Assembly (NCBI RefSeq): GCF_016772415.1
Contig: NZ_JAGSGD010000001.1
Span: forward strand, 1,364,001 to 1,428,000
Length of the DNA stretch: 64,000 bases
Source: Phenylobacterium glaciei
GTDB taxonomy: Bacteria; Pseudomonadota; Alphaproteobacteria; Caulobacterales; Caulobacteraceae
Reading direction: 5' to 3'
Shown: piece by piece, positions 10,844 to 18,467 of the stretch
Layout: each line of letters opens with the position of its first letter
Numbering within the stretch: position 1 is the first letter of the stretch
The notes under the pieces: generated by a model
Databases searched by the model: none
Told to the model about the DNA's origin: nothing
Seen by the model: the letters and a program-made list of their open reading frames with translations, nothing else
Position numbers and translations under genes: made by a program

Positions 10844-11095
10844 TCAGGCGTCCAGGGTCCGGGGGCCCGCGTGGGCCACGTGGAACTGACCGCCGACCGA
10901 CAGCACGATCCAGTCGCCTGGGCGGGCCACCATTAAGCCGTTGGGGGTCGAAACCTGCACCAGGCCGGTCTCGTCGAGGGCCTGACCGTCAGCGCCCAGC
11001 CAGTATAGCAGCTTGGTCCAGCTTCGGCCGTCATGGGCCGGCGGCACGCGCAGGGCGGCGCCGTGGTCGAAAGCGGGGGAAGGAGATGGCCTCAT
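10844..11095 (-). CDS. Small protein with phage-like GDW fold signature
   Basis: About 83 aa from the ATG at 11095 (an in-frame ATG at 11173 would add 26 residues). The C-terminal part (RPGDWIVLSVGGQFHVA) resembles the PGDWIIRGVxGEFYPC signature of small hypothetical proteins common in phages and prophages. No other phage gene is nearby, and the function is unknown. It lies 2 bases upstream of the GFA gene on the same strand. Confidence 0.5.
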   Translation of the reverse strand: MRPSPSPAFDHGAALRVPPAHDGRSWTKLLYWLGADGQALDETGLVQVSTPNGLMVARPGDWIVLSVGGQFHVAHAGPRTLDA

Positions 11096-11253
11096 CGAAA
11101 CTCTGTCACTGGGAACGCCAAAACGAGGAGTTGCGGGTGACTCGGTGACCAGGACCTTAATCAGCTGAGCCATGGCGTGTGATCGGTGGCCGGCATTGCG
11201 GTGGGGGTTTGAAGAGTGGCATCTGATCGCAGATCGAATCCCTGGAGGCGTGG

Positions 11254-12534
11254 TTGGCGCTCGAGTTCGAAACCCCCGAGCTGACCGCCGAGGTGCTGGC
11301 GGCGGGCGCCCCGGAGGCGCTGGATGCGGTCCTGACCAAGATGAGCCGGTTCGCGCCGGCGTTTGGGGCGGCCGACGTGCGGGGCCACAAGCTGTTCGTC
11401 AACGGCCTGGACGACACGATCCCCCATATCGCGACGACCCTGCAGCTGGCCGACCGCCGGGGCGAGAAGAGCAACGACAATGTCTGCGTGATCGCCACCC
11501 AGCTCTACGGGGTCGGCGGCCATAGCAAGGTGGTGGCCGACATCACCCGCCTGATCGGGGCCGAGAAGGTCAGCCTGATCCTGACCGACCTCTACGGAAA
11601 CATCGCCTACCGCAGGCTGATCGGCGAGGACATGGCGGCGCGTGGCTACCATTGCCGCGCCCTGCTGGCGCTGAAGGCGCCCAGCGTCCTGGACCGGACC
11701 ATCGAGCTCTACCGCCTGCTCTGCGCGATTAAGCCGACGCGGATATTCCTGCTGCATCACCACATGGACGTCTGCGCGGTGGCGGCCACCTATCCGTTCC
11801 GCCACGTGACGGAGTTCGTCCACCACGCCGATCACCTGCCCAGCCTTGGGGCGACGGTTCGGTATTCGGCCCACGTGGACCTGACCTATACCTGCCACCT
11901 GGCCTGCCGCGAGGCCGGGCTTCCGGCGATCTATGCTGCGATGACGCTGCCGGACCTTAAGACCTCAAAGGCCGCGGCGAAGGAGAGCTCCGGCCGATTG
12001 CGGGTCGCCACCTGCGGGGGGGCGGGAAAGTACCGCAATGAAGGGCGCGAGAGCCTGCGCAGGTGGACGGACTGGGTCATCCCGGTGCTGCGGAGCCCGG
12101 AGGCGGAGGTCGTCCATATCGGCCCGTGGGACGATCCGCTGCGGGACGACATCCACGGCGCCCTGAGCGCGGCGGGCCTTGATCCCGCGCGCTATGTCTT
12201 CCTGGGTCCCGTCCCCAGCCTGCAGGCCGCGCTGCGGGAACAGAAGGTCGACATCTATCTGGGCAGCTATCCCGAGGTCGGCGCGCGGGCGATCCTGGAG
12301 GCCATGGCCGTGGGCATTCCCGCCATCGTCCCCATCGAGGCCGAACTTGGGCCCCTGCTGACCTACGGGTCGCCGCTATCTGGTTGGCTTGCCGTCCATC
12401 ATCCCGACGAACTGCCTGGCGCCATCAACGCAGCGCTCGAGCTTGCGGCGAAGATGGCCAAGCCTGAATTCAGCGCGCGGCTGTCTGAGGAGATGACGCG
12501 CTTCGAGACCTATGTGACGGCGCCCGTCGTCTAG
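11254..12534 (+). CDS. Glycosyltransferase-like protein
   Basis: 426 aa. The start is a TTG with GGAGG five bases upstream. The C-terminal half has a GT-B-type layout: VVHIGPW, YVFLGPVPSLQAALR, then VDIYLGSYPEVGARAILEAMAVGIPAIVP, which matches the donor-sugar-binding E-x7-E/G-P pattern of GT4-like enzymes. The N-terminal half has YGVGGHSKVV, like the glycine loop of an acceptor domain. It probably transfers a sugar onto a surface glycan. It converges on the amino-sugar operon with a 4-base overlap of stop codons, which suggests but does not prove a shared pathway. Confidence 0.7.
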   Translation: MALEFETPELTAEVLAAGAPEALDAVLTKMSRFAPAFGAADVRGHKLFVNGLDDTIPHIATTLQLADRRGEKSNDNVCVIATQLYGVGGHSKVVADITRLIGAEKVSLILTDLYGNIAYRRLIGEDMAARGYHCRALLALKAPSVLDRTIELYRLLCAIKPTRIFLLHHHMDVCAVAATYPFRHVTEFVHHADHLPSLGATVRYSAHVDLTYTCHLACREAGLPAIYAAMTLPDLKTSKAAAKESSGRLRVATCGGAGKYRNEGRESLRRWTDWVIPVLRSPEAEVVHIGPWDDPLRDDIHGALSAAGLDPARYVFLGPVPSLQAALREQKVDIYLGSYPEVGARAILEAMAVGIPAIVPIEAELGPLLTYGSPLSGWLAVHHPDELPGAINAALELAAKMAKPEFSARLSEEMTRFETYVTAPVV

Positions 12535-13253
12535 GACCGTCGGCGGGCCACGACGTAGATTTCGCCGGCGATGTCGGGATAGCGTTCGCCCAGCGTCATG
12601 AAGGCGGTCAGCATCTCCTCGGTCCAGTCGCGCTCGATCTGGCCGTTGGAGACCGGCTTGAGCCAGTAGCCGCCGAACACCTCGATCTCCAGGCCGGCCT
12701 CGCGGAAGTCGCGCCGCAGGGTCTCGGGATTGTAGACCCGACGGTGACCGTGGTGGTGGTCGGCCCCGTTCAGCTCTTCCTCGAAGGCCAGCAGGCCCAT
12801 GATGACAGCGGCCTGCCGGTGCAGGGAGCGAGCATTGGGCACGGCGGCCAGGATGCGGCCGGTCGGCGTCAGCCAGGCGCTGGCGATCCGCAGGATGTTC
12901 ACCGGATCGTCCACATGCTCCAGCACGTGGCCCAGGACGATGGTCTCGAAGGCCTGGGCCGGGGCGTAGTCCTCGAACAGGGAATGCACCACCTCGGCGG
13001 ACGGGAACCGCGCCCGCAGGGAGTCGCAGAAGAACGCAGCGCCCTCCACCACCGTCAGCGGCTGGTTCGTGCTCACCAGGTCGCCGGTCATGTGTCCCTC
13101 GGCCGGGCCCATTTCCAGGACCGGCCCCGGACGGATGTAGCGTTCGAACACCTTGAAGGAGTGGGCGATGGTCGCCCGGTTGGCCCCTGCGCCGTACAGC
13201 GACTCCGCGGCGATGCGATCCAGGCGCTGGCGCTCCTCGTCGATGGTGGTCAT
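12531..13253 (-). CDS. Class I SAM-dependent methyltransferase
   Basis: 240 aa. It has motif I (PVLEMGPAEGHM), a motif resembling IVLGHVLEHVDDP (motif II/III typical of small-molecule and sugar methyltransferases), and RILAAVPNARS. It is the last gene of the minus-strand seven-gene operon, and its start overlaps the VOC gene by 4 bases (ATGA). The N-terminal region (RIAAESLYGAGANRATI) resembles methyltransferases in glycan clusters that cap or methylate sugars. The open frame upstream of the ATG is a shadow of the VOC and GNAT genes. The acceptor is unknown. Confidence 0.75.
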   Translation of the reverse strand: MTTIDEERQRLDRIAAESLYGAGANRATIAHSFKVFERYIRPGPVLEMGPAEGHMTGDLVSTNQPLTVVEGAAFFCDSLRARFPSAEVVHSLFEDYAPAQAFETIVLGHVLEHVDDPVNILRIASAWLTPTGRILAAVPNARSLHRQAAVIMGLLAFEEELNGADHHHGHRRVYNPETLRRDFREAGLEIEVFGGYWLKPVSNGQIERDWTEEMLTAFMTLGERYPDIAGEIYVVARRRS

Positions 13254-13660
13254 GGCGCAGCCTCTATGAGCTCGATGAGGTTGAGGGTCGGCAGCAGGAC
13301 GAAGGCGATCCTCCGCCCGTCGAAGGCCACAGCGGGCACGGGACCCGCCGTTACCTTGCCGCCCTGGGCGGTCAGGGCGGCGAGGTCGCTCTCGAAGGCG
13401 TCGCTCTCGAAGGCCTGGTGATAGATCTTGGTCCCGCGCGCCAGGTAGCCCTCGATCGGCGAGCCTTCGCCCTCGGGCGTCAGCAGTTCGAGGCGCGGGC
13501 CCGGCCCGACCAGGAAGCAGCCGCGGATTTTCTGAACGGGGTCGACGAAGATGGGTCCCTCCGGCCGGTAGCCGAGCCCCGTCCAGGCCGCGGATTCCTT
13601 CGTAAGGTCGCGGCAGGCAAGGCCGAGGTGGTGGAACCGGCATCCGTCTCGATCGAGCAT
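13250..13660 (-). CDS. VOC family (glyoxalase/methylmalonyl-CoA epimerase-like) protein
   Basis: 136 aa. A single-domain vicinal-oxygen-chelate fold: CRFHHLGLACRDL opens with the metal-binding histidine, and LNLIELIEA ends with the matching glutamate. Of the VOC families, the spacing is closest to methylmalonyl-CoA epimerase and glyoxalase I, so a substrate carrying a thioester, such as an acyl-CoA or acyl-ACP, would be plausible. It lies between the acyltransferase and the methyltransferase of the amino-sugar operon and overlaps the latter by 4 bases. The exact reaction is not clear. Confidence 0.7.
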   Translation of the reverse strand: MLDRDGCRFHHLGLACRDLTKESAAWTGLGYRPEGPIFVDPVQKIRGCFLVGPGPRLELLTPEGEGSPIEGYLARGTKIYHQAFESDAFESDLAALTAQGGKVTAGPVPAVAFDGRRIAFVLLPTLNLIELIEAAP

Positions 13661-13666
13661 GTGACC

Positions 13667-14230
13667 TCAGGCCGTCCCGACGCGGCGCGCGATCATATCC
13701 AATCGCGGACGCATCGTCGCCCAGAGCGCGGGATCGACGCGGTGCTCGATGCTGTCGTGGGCCTGGCCGTCGAGGACGACGTGGTCCTTCAGCACGCCGA
13801 TCCGGGCGGCGCCCGAAGAGTCGTGGAACGACACCACCTGGGTGTTGTCGGCCACGGTTCGGCAATAGACCGCCGCCAGACCCAGCTGCTCGAAGGCGAC
13901 CCGATAGGTTAGCAGGGCCGACTCCACGGCGCCGACCGATCCGCTCTCCACGACCCAGCGGCCCCACTCGGCCTGGTTATCGGCGACGTCATAGATGCCG
14001 ACGGCCCCCACCGGTCGACCCTCTCGGGTGTCCTCGATGATGAAGTAGTAGTCGCCCGGACGCGCTTCATAGGCCTCTATCCAGGCGACCTGGTCCTCCA
14101 CCCGGGGCGAGGTCGCGTGGATGAAGCGGCCGCCCGCCTCGGTTCGCACCCGCACCAGGAAGGCGGCGTCGGCCACCTCCACCGGGCGCAGGGCGAACCG
14201 GTATCCGGAGATCCCGAAACTATGACGCAT
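13667..14230 (-). CDS. GNAT-family N-acyltransferase
   Basis: 187 aa. A GNAT fold of the RimJ/PseH type: FALRPVEVADAAFLVRVR at the N-terminus, then PVGAVGIYDV and the acyl-CoA loop region ESALLTYRVAFEQLGL followed by YCRTVADNTQVVSFHDSSG. In glycan clusters such proteins N-acylate a sugar amine. It overlaps the acyl carrier protein gene by 11 bases, so it may take its acyl group from that ACP rather than from CoA; that is inference from context. It is the fifth gene of the operon. Confidence 0.75.
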   Translation of the reverse strand: MRHSFGISGYRFALRPVEVADAAFLVRVRTEAGGRFIHATSPRVEDQVAWIEAYEARPGDYYFIIEDTREGRPVGAVGIYDVADNQAEWGRWVVESGSVGAVESALLTYRVAFEQLGLAAVYCRTVADNTQVVSFHDSSGAARIGVLKDHVVLDGQAHDSIEHRVDPALWATMRPRLDMIARRVGTA

Positions 14231-14459
14231 CAGGCGGGGAGAGTTTGGCCCGGATATCAGCGAGGCTGCGGATGGCGGCCATTTCGTCGGGCGTGAAGCT
14301 CACCGCGAAGGCGCTCTCCACCGCGAAGATGATCTCGAGATTCTTGAGCGAATCCCAGCCGGGCGTGTCCTCGCGCACCAGGTCCGCGCCGGGCGCGATC
14401 TCTCGCCCCAGGATCAGGCCGACGATCTCGGCCAGGTCGTTGTCGACCGCGCTGCTCAT
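14220..14459 (-). CDS. Acyl carrier protein (stand-alone)
   Basis: 79 aa. The phosphopantetheine attachment motif is GWDSLKNLEII, with Ser37, and the acidic helices around it fit the ACP fold. It is not the fatty-acid ACP: it lies in an operon with an FkbH-like protein (directly upstream, with no gap) and an acyltransferase (overlapping). FkbH/ACP pairs are known to load glycerate-derived or related hydroxyacyl groups onto an ACP. A dedicated phosphopantetheinyl transferase is not in the window. Confidence 0.85.
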   Translation of the reverse strand: MSSAVDNDLAEIVGLILGREIAPGADLVREDTPGWDSLKNLEIIFAVESAFAVSFTPDEMAAIRSLADIRAKLSPPDAS

Positions 14460-16112
14460 CTAGTTGGTCCAGACCACGGCGACATCCTGGCCGGCGGGCG
14501 GCGAGGGAAGGGGAAGTTCGACTGCGCCCTGCTTAGTCATGGCCTGGCCGGTGAACGCGGCGAGCCAGTCGCGCGCCGGCGCGTTGCGGGGGCCGGTGAC
14601 GTGATTGAACACCACCTTGGAGGCGGGCAGTTCAGCCAGGGCGCGGCGCAGGGCTTCGGTCACCATCAGGTCTTCCAGCTTCCGCCCCAGGGCCCGGCAG
14701 GAGATCACCAACTCCTCGACCACGAGATAGTCGTCCTGCCGCCGGAAGAAAAGCGCGGCCACCGAGCCGGAGTCGGCGAGGCGGTCGGCCAGGCGGACGT
14801 GGACGACGCAACGCTCGGACGCGGTCAGGGCCTCGCTCACCGCGACGTCGGAGAGCCGCGCCAGGGCCAGGTTGAACTGGTTGGTCTTTTTGCTGAGCTC
14901 CACCAGCCGCGCGCGGTCCTCCGCGGGCGACAGGGTGAAGGTCAGCACCGCCTGCAGCGAGGCCAGGTAGCTGGCGGGGTCGGCGGCGGCCAGTTCGCGC
15001 CGGGAGGCGTTGGCGGCGATATCGGCGGCACGGCCGGCGAAGGCCACAGCGCCGCGCGGCAGGCCCGGATAGAGCGTCAGAGCCGCCGCGGTCTGGGAGG
15101 CAGGTCCGCCGGCATATAGCAGCCGCACGCCGGGCTGGGCCGCCGCGACCTCGATCAGTTCACCCAGGTTGTCGTCGATGAACAGCAGGCTGTCGGCGCC
15201 TATGTTGAAGGCCGCCGCCGTGGCCCTTAGCGCCTCGGCCTTGCCGCCCCAGCCGACCTGCCAGTCGGAGATGTGCGCCGGCGTCAGGGGAAAGTCGGCC
15301 CGCGCCGCGAACAGCTGGTCGACGTCCTCACGGGTGTTGCGCGACACCACGCTCAGCAGGACGCCCCGGCCGGCCCATTCCGCCAGCTGGCGCTGGAGCG
15401 CGAGATGGCCCTCGGTGAGCCGCACGCCGGCCACACCGTCCTCCCCGAGGACGCCCTCATAGAGGGTGTTGTCGAGGTCCAGGGCGAAGGCCTTGACCGG
15501 CGGCGCGAAGAAACCCGCCAGCAGTTCCAGGCCCAGACGCCGTGCGGTCTCCAAGGCGGCCGCGTCCGACAGGCGGGTTCCCGTCGCCGCGGCGCGGGCC
15601 TCGTCGAAGAAGCCGGGACCTTCACGTGCCGCCAAGCTGTCCAGGGGCAGGATGGCCGCCCCCGGCGTGGCCGCCGCCCAGCCCGCCAGGGCCGCGTTCA
15701 GGTGTGCGGCGCGGTCATCGCCCTCGGGCGCGTTGGCCACGATGATCGGGGCTGCGGACACTGCGCGCAGGGCGTCCAGGCGGTCCAGCAGCCAGGCTTC
15801 CAGTTCAGTGTCGGAGAGCTTCGGATAGCGGGTGAAGTCCAGCCAGACGAGGTGGGCGCCAGCCGCGGCCTCTGGGATCACCAGGCTGTCGTCATACGCC
15901 CCGAGCTGCAGGCGCATCGGCACATCGGCGAAGCGCAGGAAGGCGGGCAGAGCGCTGGCCACCGGCTCGAAGGCGTGGTTGCGCAGGACGCTAAGCACCG
16001 GCGCGTCCTCATAGGGCGCGGCGCGCAGCTTCAGGAGAGCAAAGCGGCTGAGACGCTCGGCGAACAGCGCCGGCTGCCAGGCCGTCCGATCCAGCGCCGA
16101 GGGCTCGCTCAT
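14460..16112 (-). CDS. FkbH-like HAD-superfamily IIIC protein
   Basis: 550 aa. The centre holds a HAD motif I, DLDNTLYEGVLGEDG (residues about 212-226), which is diagnostic for the FkbH/HAD-IIIC group; motif II-like SVVSRNT and motif III/IV-like FIDDN follow. The first 200 residues form an SGNH-like region and the end a GNAT-like region. Characterised FkbH proteins transfer a glyceryl group from 1,3-bisphosphoglycerate to an ACP. Located directly upstream of an ACP gene, it most likely activates a C3 hydroxyacid for attachment to the sugar made by the operon. I placed the start at the ATG at 16112, overlapping the aminotransferase stop. Confidence 0.85.
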   Translation of the reverse strand: MSEPSALDRTAWQPALFAERLSRFALLKLRAAPYEDAPVLSVLRNHAFEPVASALPAFLRFADVPMRLQLGAYDDSLVIPEAAAGAHLVWLDFTRYPKLSDTELEAWLLDRLDALRAVSAAPIIVANAPEGDDRAAHLNAALAGWAAATPGAAILPLDSLAAREGPGFFDEARAAATGTRLSDAAALETARRLGLELLAGFFAPPVKAFALDLDNTLYEGVLGEDGVAGVRLTEGHLALQRQLAEWAGRGVLLSVVSRNTREDVDQLFAARADFPLTPAHISDWQVGWGGKAEALRATAAAFNIGADSLLFIDDNLGELIEVAAAQPGVRLLYAGGPASQTAAALTLYPGLPRGAVAFAGRAADIAANASRRELAAADPASYLASLQAVLTFTLSPAEDRARLVELSKKTNQFNLALARLSDVAVSEALTASERCVVHVRLADRLADSGSVAALFFRRQDDYLVVEELVISCRALGRKLEDLMVTEALRRALAELPASKVVFNHVTGPRNAPARDWLAAFTGQAMTKQGAVELPLPSPPAGQDVAVVWTN

Positions 16113-17191
16113 CGCACAGCCAGCGCCACCTGCCGCACATTGTCGACAGGCATGGCCGGCCATAGCGGCAGGGACAGCACCTCGTCGGCCAGGGCCTCGG
16201 CCAGGGGGAAATCGCCGCGCTTGAAGCCGCGATGGGCGAAGGCGGCCTGCAGGTGGCAGGCGATGGGGTAGTGGATCAGGGTCTCGATCCCGGCGGTCTT
16301 CAGCCGGGCCTGCAGGGCGTCGCGCTCGGGGCTGCGGATCACATAGAGGTGGTAGACGTGGCGCGCCCAGTTGGCCTCGGCTGGCGTCGTCAGGCCTGAG
16401 CCGGAGAGCGCCGCGTCATAGGCGCTCGCCAGGGCCCGGCGCTGGTCGTTGGCGGTATCCAGCCGCGGCAGGAAGACCCGCAGGAAGGCGGCCTGCAGTT
16501 CGTCCAGCCGGGAGTTCACCCCCAGGGTCTGTTGCACGTACTTCTGGTCGGAGCCGTAGTTGCGCAGGCGGCGCAGGCGCTCGGCGATCCCTGCGTCGTT
16601 GGTGGTGACCGCGCCCGCATCCCCCAGCGCCCCGAGGTTCTTGGTGGGATAGAAGCTGAAGGCCGTGGCGTGGGCGACCGACCCGGTCCGGACGCCGTTG
16701 CTGGCCGCGCCGTGGCTCTGGGCGGCGTCCTCCAGCACGAACAGGCCGTGCCGCCGCGCCAGCGCCATCAGCGGCTCCAGGTCGACGGGGTGGCCATAGA
16801 GCGAGACCGGCACGATGGCCGCCGTCTTGCCCGTCACCGCCGCCGCGCAGCCCGCGGCGCCGATCGTGTAGGTGAGCGGATCGACCTCCACCGGGACGGG
16901 CGTGGCGCCGAGCGCCTCCACCGCCATCCAGGTGGCCGCGAAGGTGTGCGCCGGAACGATCACCTCGGCGCCGGCCTGAACGCCGGCCGCCCGAAGGGTG
17001 AGGGTCAGCGCGTCCAGGCCGTTGCCGACGCCCACGCAGTGGCCCGCGCCGCACCAGGCGGCGAACTCGGCCTCGAAGGCCGCCAGCTCCGGCCCCAGGA
17101 TCATCCAGCCGGAGTCCATCACCCGGCCATAGGCCTGGTCGATCTCGCCCCGCAGCCCCGGATCGGAGAGGTTGAGGTCGAAGAACTTCAC
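16109..17191 (-). CDS. DegT/DnrJ/EryC1-type sugar aminotransferase
   Basis: 360 aa. A PLP-dependent fold type I aminotransferase of the nucleotide-sugar group: VGVGNGLDAL near the phosphate-binding region, EDAAQSHGA with its aspartate, and SFYPTKNLGALGDAG with Lys184 as the PLP lysine. Relatives next to FdtA-like ketoisomerases (FdtB, QdtB) aminate C3 of dTDP-3-keto-6-deoxyhexose. It overlaps the ketoisomerase gene by 4 bases on one side and FkbH on the other. Whether the product is of the Fuc3N or Qui3N type cannot be read, since that depends on the partner ketoisomerase. Confidence 0.9.
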   Translation of the reverse strand: MKFFDLNLSDPGLRGEIDQAYGRVMDSGWMILGPELAAFEAEFAAWCGAGHCVGVGNGLDALTLTLRAAGVQAGAEVIVPAHTFAATWMAVEALGATPVPVEVDPLTYTIGAAGCAAAVTGKTAAIVPVSLYGHPVDLEPLMALARRHGLFVLEDAAQSHGAASNGVRTGSVAHATAFSFYPTKNLGALGDAGAVTTNDAGIAERLRRLRNYGSDQKYVQQTLGVNSRLDELQAAFLRVFLPRLDTANDQRRALASAYDAALSGSGLTTPAEANWARHVYHLYVIRSPERDALQARLKTAGIETLIHYPIACHLQAAFAHRGFKRGDFPLAEALADEVLSLPLWPAMPVDNVRQVALAVR

Positions 17192-17583
17192 GGCCTGGCG
17201 CGCGCCAGGAAGGTGTCGAAGTCGCGGATGTAGTCGGCCTCCTCATAGATCGTGGAGGCCAGCACCAGGCAGACCGAGCCGGAGGAGAAGTTGTCGATCT
17301 CGCGCCACTGCATGGGGCCGATGTGCAGGCCGATATGGGGGCGGTTGAGCGTGACGACCTCTTCAGACACTCCGTCGTGCAGGCGTACGTCGAAGCTGCC
17401 GGACACCGCGATCAGCAGCTGGTGCAGGGCCAGGTGCGCGTGGCCCGCCCGCACCGATCCGCTGGGCACGTCATAGAGATAGTAGACCCGGGCGATATCG
17501 AACGGGACGTGGTCTCCCGACTCGATCACCGACAGGTTTCCCCGCGGGTCCGAGATCACCGGAAGGTTGATGAGGTTCGCCAA
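17188..17583 (-). CDS. FdtA/QdtA-type dTDP-sugar 3,4-ketoisomerase
   Basis: 131 aa from a TTG start, with AGGAGAG at a good distance before it. A cupin of the WxcM/FdtA family: ISDPRGNLSVIE at the start, GSVRAGHAHLALHQ with the conserved histidines at 48 and 50, then NRPHIGLHIGPMQWREI. Family members convert dTDP-4-keto-6-deoxyglucose to the 3-keto sugar used by a DegT aminotransferase. It is the first gene of the operon. The genes that supply dTDP-4-keto-6-deoxyglucose (RmlA, RmlB) are not in the window. Confidence 0.9.
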   Translation of the reverse strand: MANLINLPVISDPRGNLSVIESGDHVPFDIARVYYLYDVPSGSVRAGHAHLALHQLLIAVSGSFDVRLHDGVSEEVVTLNRPHIGLHIGPMQWREIDNFSSGSVCLVLASTIYEEADYIRDFDTFLARARP

Positions 17584-17777
17584 GTCGCTCTCCTGCGCCG
17601 GGTCCGAAATGGCCGGCGGGACCCGCGCAAGTCAACCGTTTCAGGCCTGGGTCTGGACCAAGCCCGGCAGGCGCGAGATCATCCCGACCGATGACGCGTG
17701 CAGCCTTATGCGCCCCTGAGCGACGCGCGCCGGAACGGTATGGCTAGGGCGCGAGACAACCTGATTGTGACTCGCGT

Positions 17778-18218
17778 TCAAGCGCCATCGGGGGCGCGGG
17801 GGCCTTGGCTGCCCAGCAGATGCCGTGCGGCGCGTGGTCGGCCCGGCCCTCGCTTCACCTCCTGCTCAATGGCGATGGCGTTGATCAGCCGTCCCGACTC
17901 GTCAGTGACCGGATAGACCTGGATGTGGCAGCGATAGGCCTCGCCGCACTTGCGGTAGTTGACCAGCGTGGTCTCGTGCGGCTGCGGGACGCGCAGCGAC
18001 CGCGCCAGCGCCTTGCGCGCAGCCAGGCTGGTGCCTGCGCCCTGCAGTATGCGCGGACTCCGGCCGACCATTTCCTGCGAGGTGTAGCCGGTCATCCGCT
18101 CAAACGCCGGGTTCACATAGAGCACGATGGGGCCTGGCGCATCCAGCGCGCCATCGGTCACCACCACGGCATGATCCAGCGTTTCCGCCATGAGACGCAC
18201 TGCCGCCACCAGAGACAC
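17778..18218 (-). CDS. LOV-like PAS protein lacking the photoactive cysteine
   Basis: 146 aa from a GTG start; AGGGGGAG precedes it at the usual spacing. It is a single PAS/LOV core: YVNPAFERMTGY, then GRSPRILQG, LVNYRKCGEAY, and a final strand with AIEQEV carrying the glutamine expected in LOV domains. In photoactive LOV domains the motif is GRNCRFLQG; here the flavin-adduct cysteine is proline, so a classic cysteinyl photocycle is not possible. It could still bind flavin and signal by photoreduction, or sense something else. The tail after about residue 120 is Gly/Pro/Arg-rich, with no effector domain. It is divergent from the pyp gene. Confidence 0.8.
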   Translation of the reverse strand: MSLVAAVRLMAETLDHAVVVTDGALDAPGPIVLYVNPAFERMTGYTSQEMVGRSPRILQGAGTSLAARKALARSLRVPQPHETTLVNYRKCGEAYRCHIQVYPVTDESGRLINAIAIEQEVKRGPGRPRAARHLLGSQGPRAPDGA

Positions 18219-18296
18219 GGACTCCCCCTTATGATGCGTTTCGCCGCGAAGACGCGGCCACGCTCTACGATCCCCGCCAGAGAAGCCGGAATGAAA

Positions 18297-18311
18297 TTAG
18301 GACCACGTTAA
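18297..18311. promoter_or_regulatory. Imperfect CtrA-type box (TTAG-N7-TTAA)
   Basis: The half-sites are TTAG at 18297 and TTAA at 18308 with seven bases between them. CtrA of Caulobacterales binds TTAA-N7-TTAA; one base differs here. It lies in the promoter region between the LOV-like gene and pyp, about 170 bases before the pyp ATG. It is weaker than the perfect site downstream of it. Confidence 0.35.
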
Positions 18312-18336
18312 CGTCCACGCGTCGCCAAACGCCTTA

Positions 18337-18351
18337 CGAAACGCCGTTTCG
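18337..18351. promoter_or_regulatory. Perfect 7-1-7 palindrome in the LOV-like/pyp promoter region
   Basis: The 15-base sequence CGAAACG-C-CGTTTCG is perfectly symmetric. In the middle of a divergent promoter region it may be an operator for a dimeric regulator, but no known regulator is identified by it. Confidence 0.3.
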
Positions 18352-18390
18352 CACCGACTGGGTTCAGAGCAGTGACACATGGGTTCGAAA

Positions 18391-18405
18391 TTAAATCATT
18401 GTTAA
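18391..18405. promoter_or_regulatory. Perfect CtrA-type box upstream of pyp (TTAA-N7-TTAA)
   Basis: TTAA at 18391 and TTAA at 18402 are separated by exactly seven bases (ATCATTG), matching the CtrA consensus of Caulobacterales. The site is 63 bases before the pyp start codon, a position from which CtrA usually activates. The surroundings are AT-rich in a GC-rich genome, which somewhat raises the chance of a random hit. Confidence 0.55.
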
Positions 18406-18467
18406 GTCTTCTCGACCTGTTTGTGGCTCAGGCACAAGCCTGACTGCATTCATGGGAGACCGGGAAA

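Noticed and set aside
13254..13967. An N-terminal extension of the methyltransferase frame up to 13967
   Set aside because: The extension is arginine/proline-rich and lies over the VOC and GNAT genes in another frame; the ATG at 13253 overlaps the VOC stop in the normal coupled way.
18297..18405. A light-regulated TAL gene nearby
   Set aside because: No ammonia-lyase motif (such as the Ala-Ser-Gly active site) was found in any frame of the surrounding genes.
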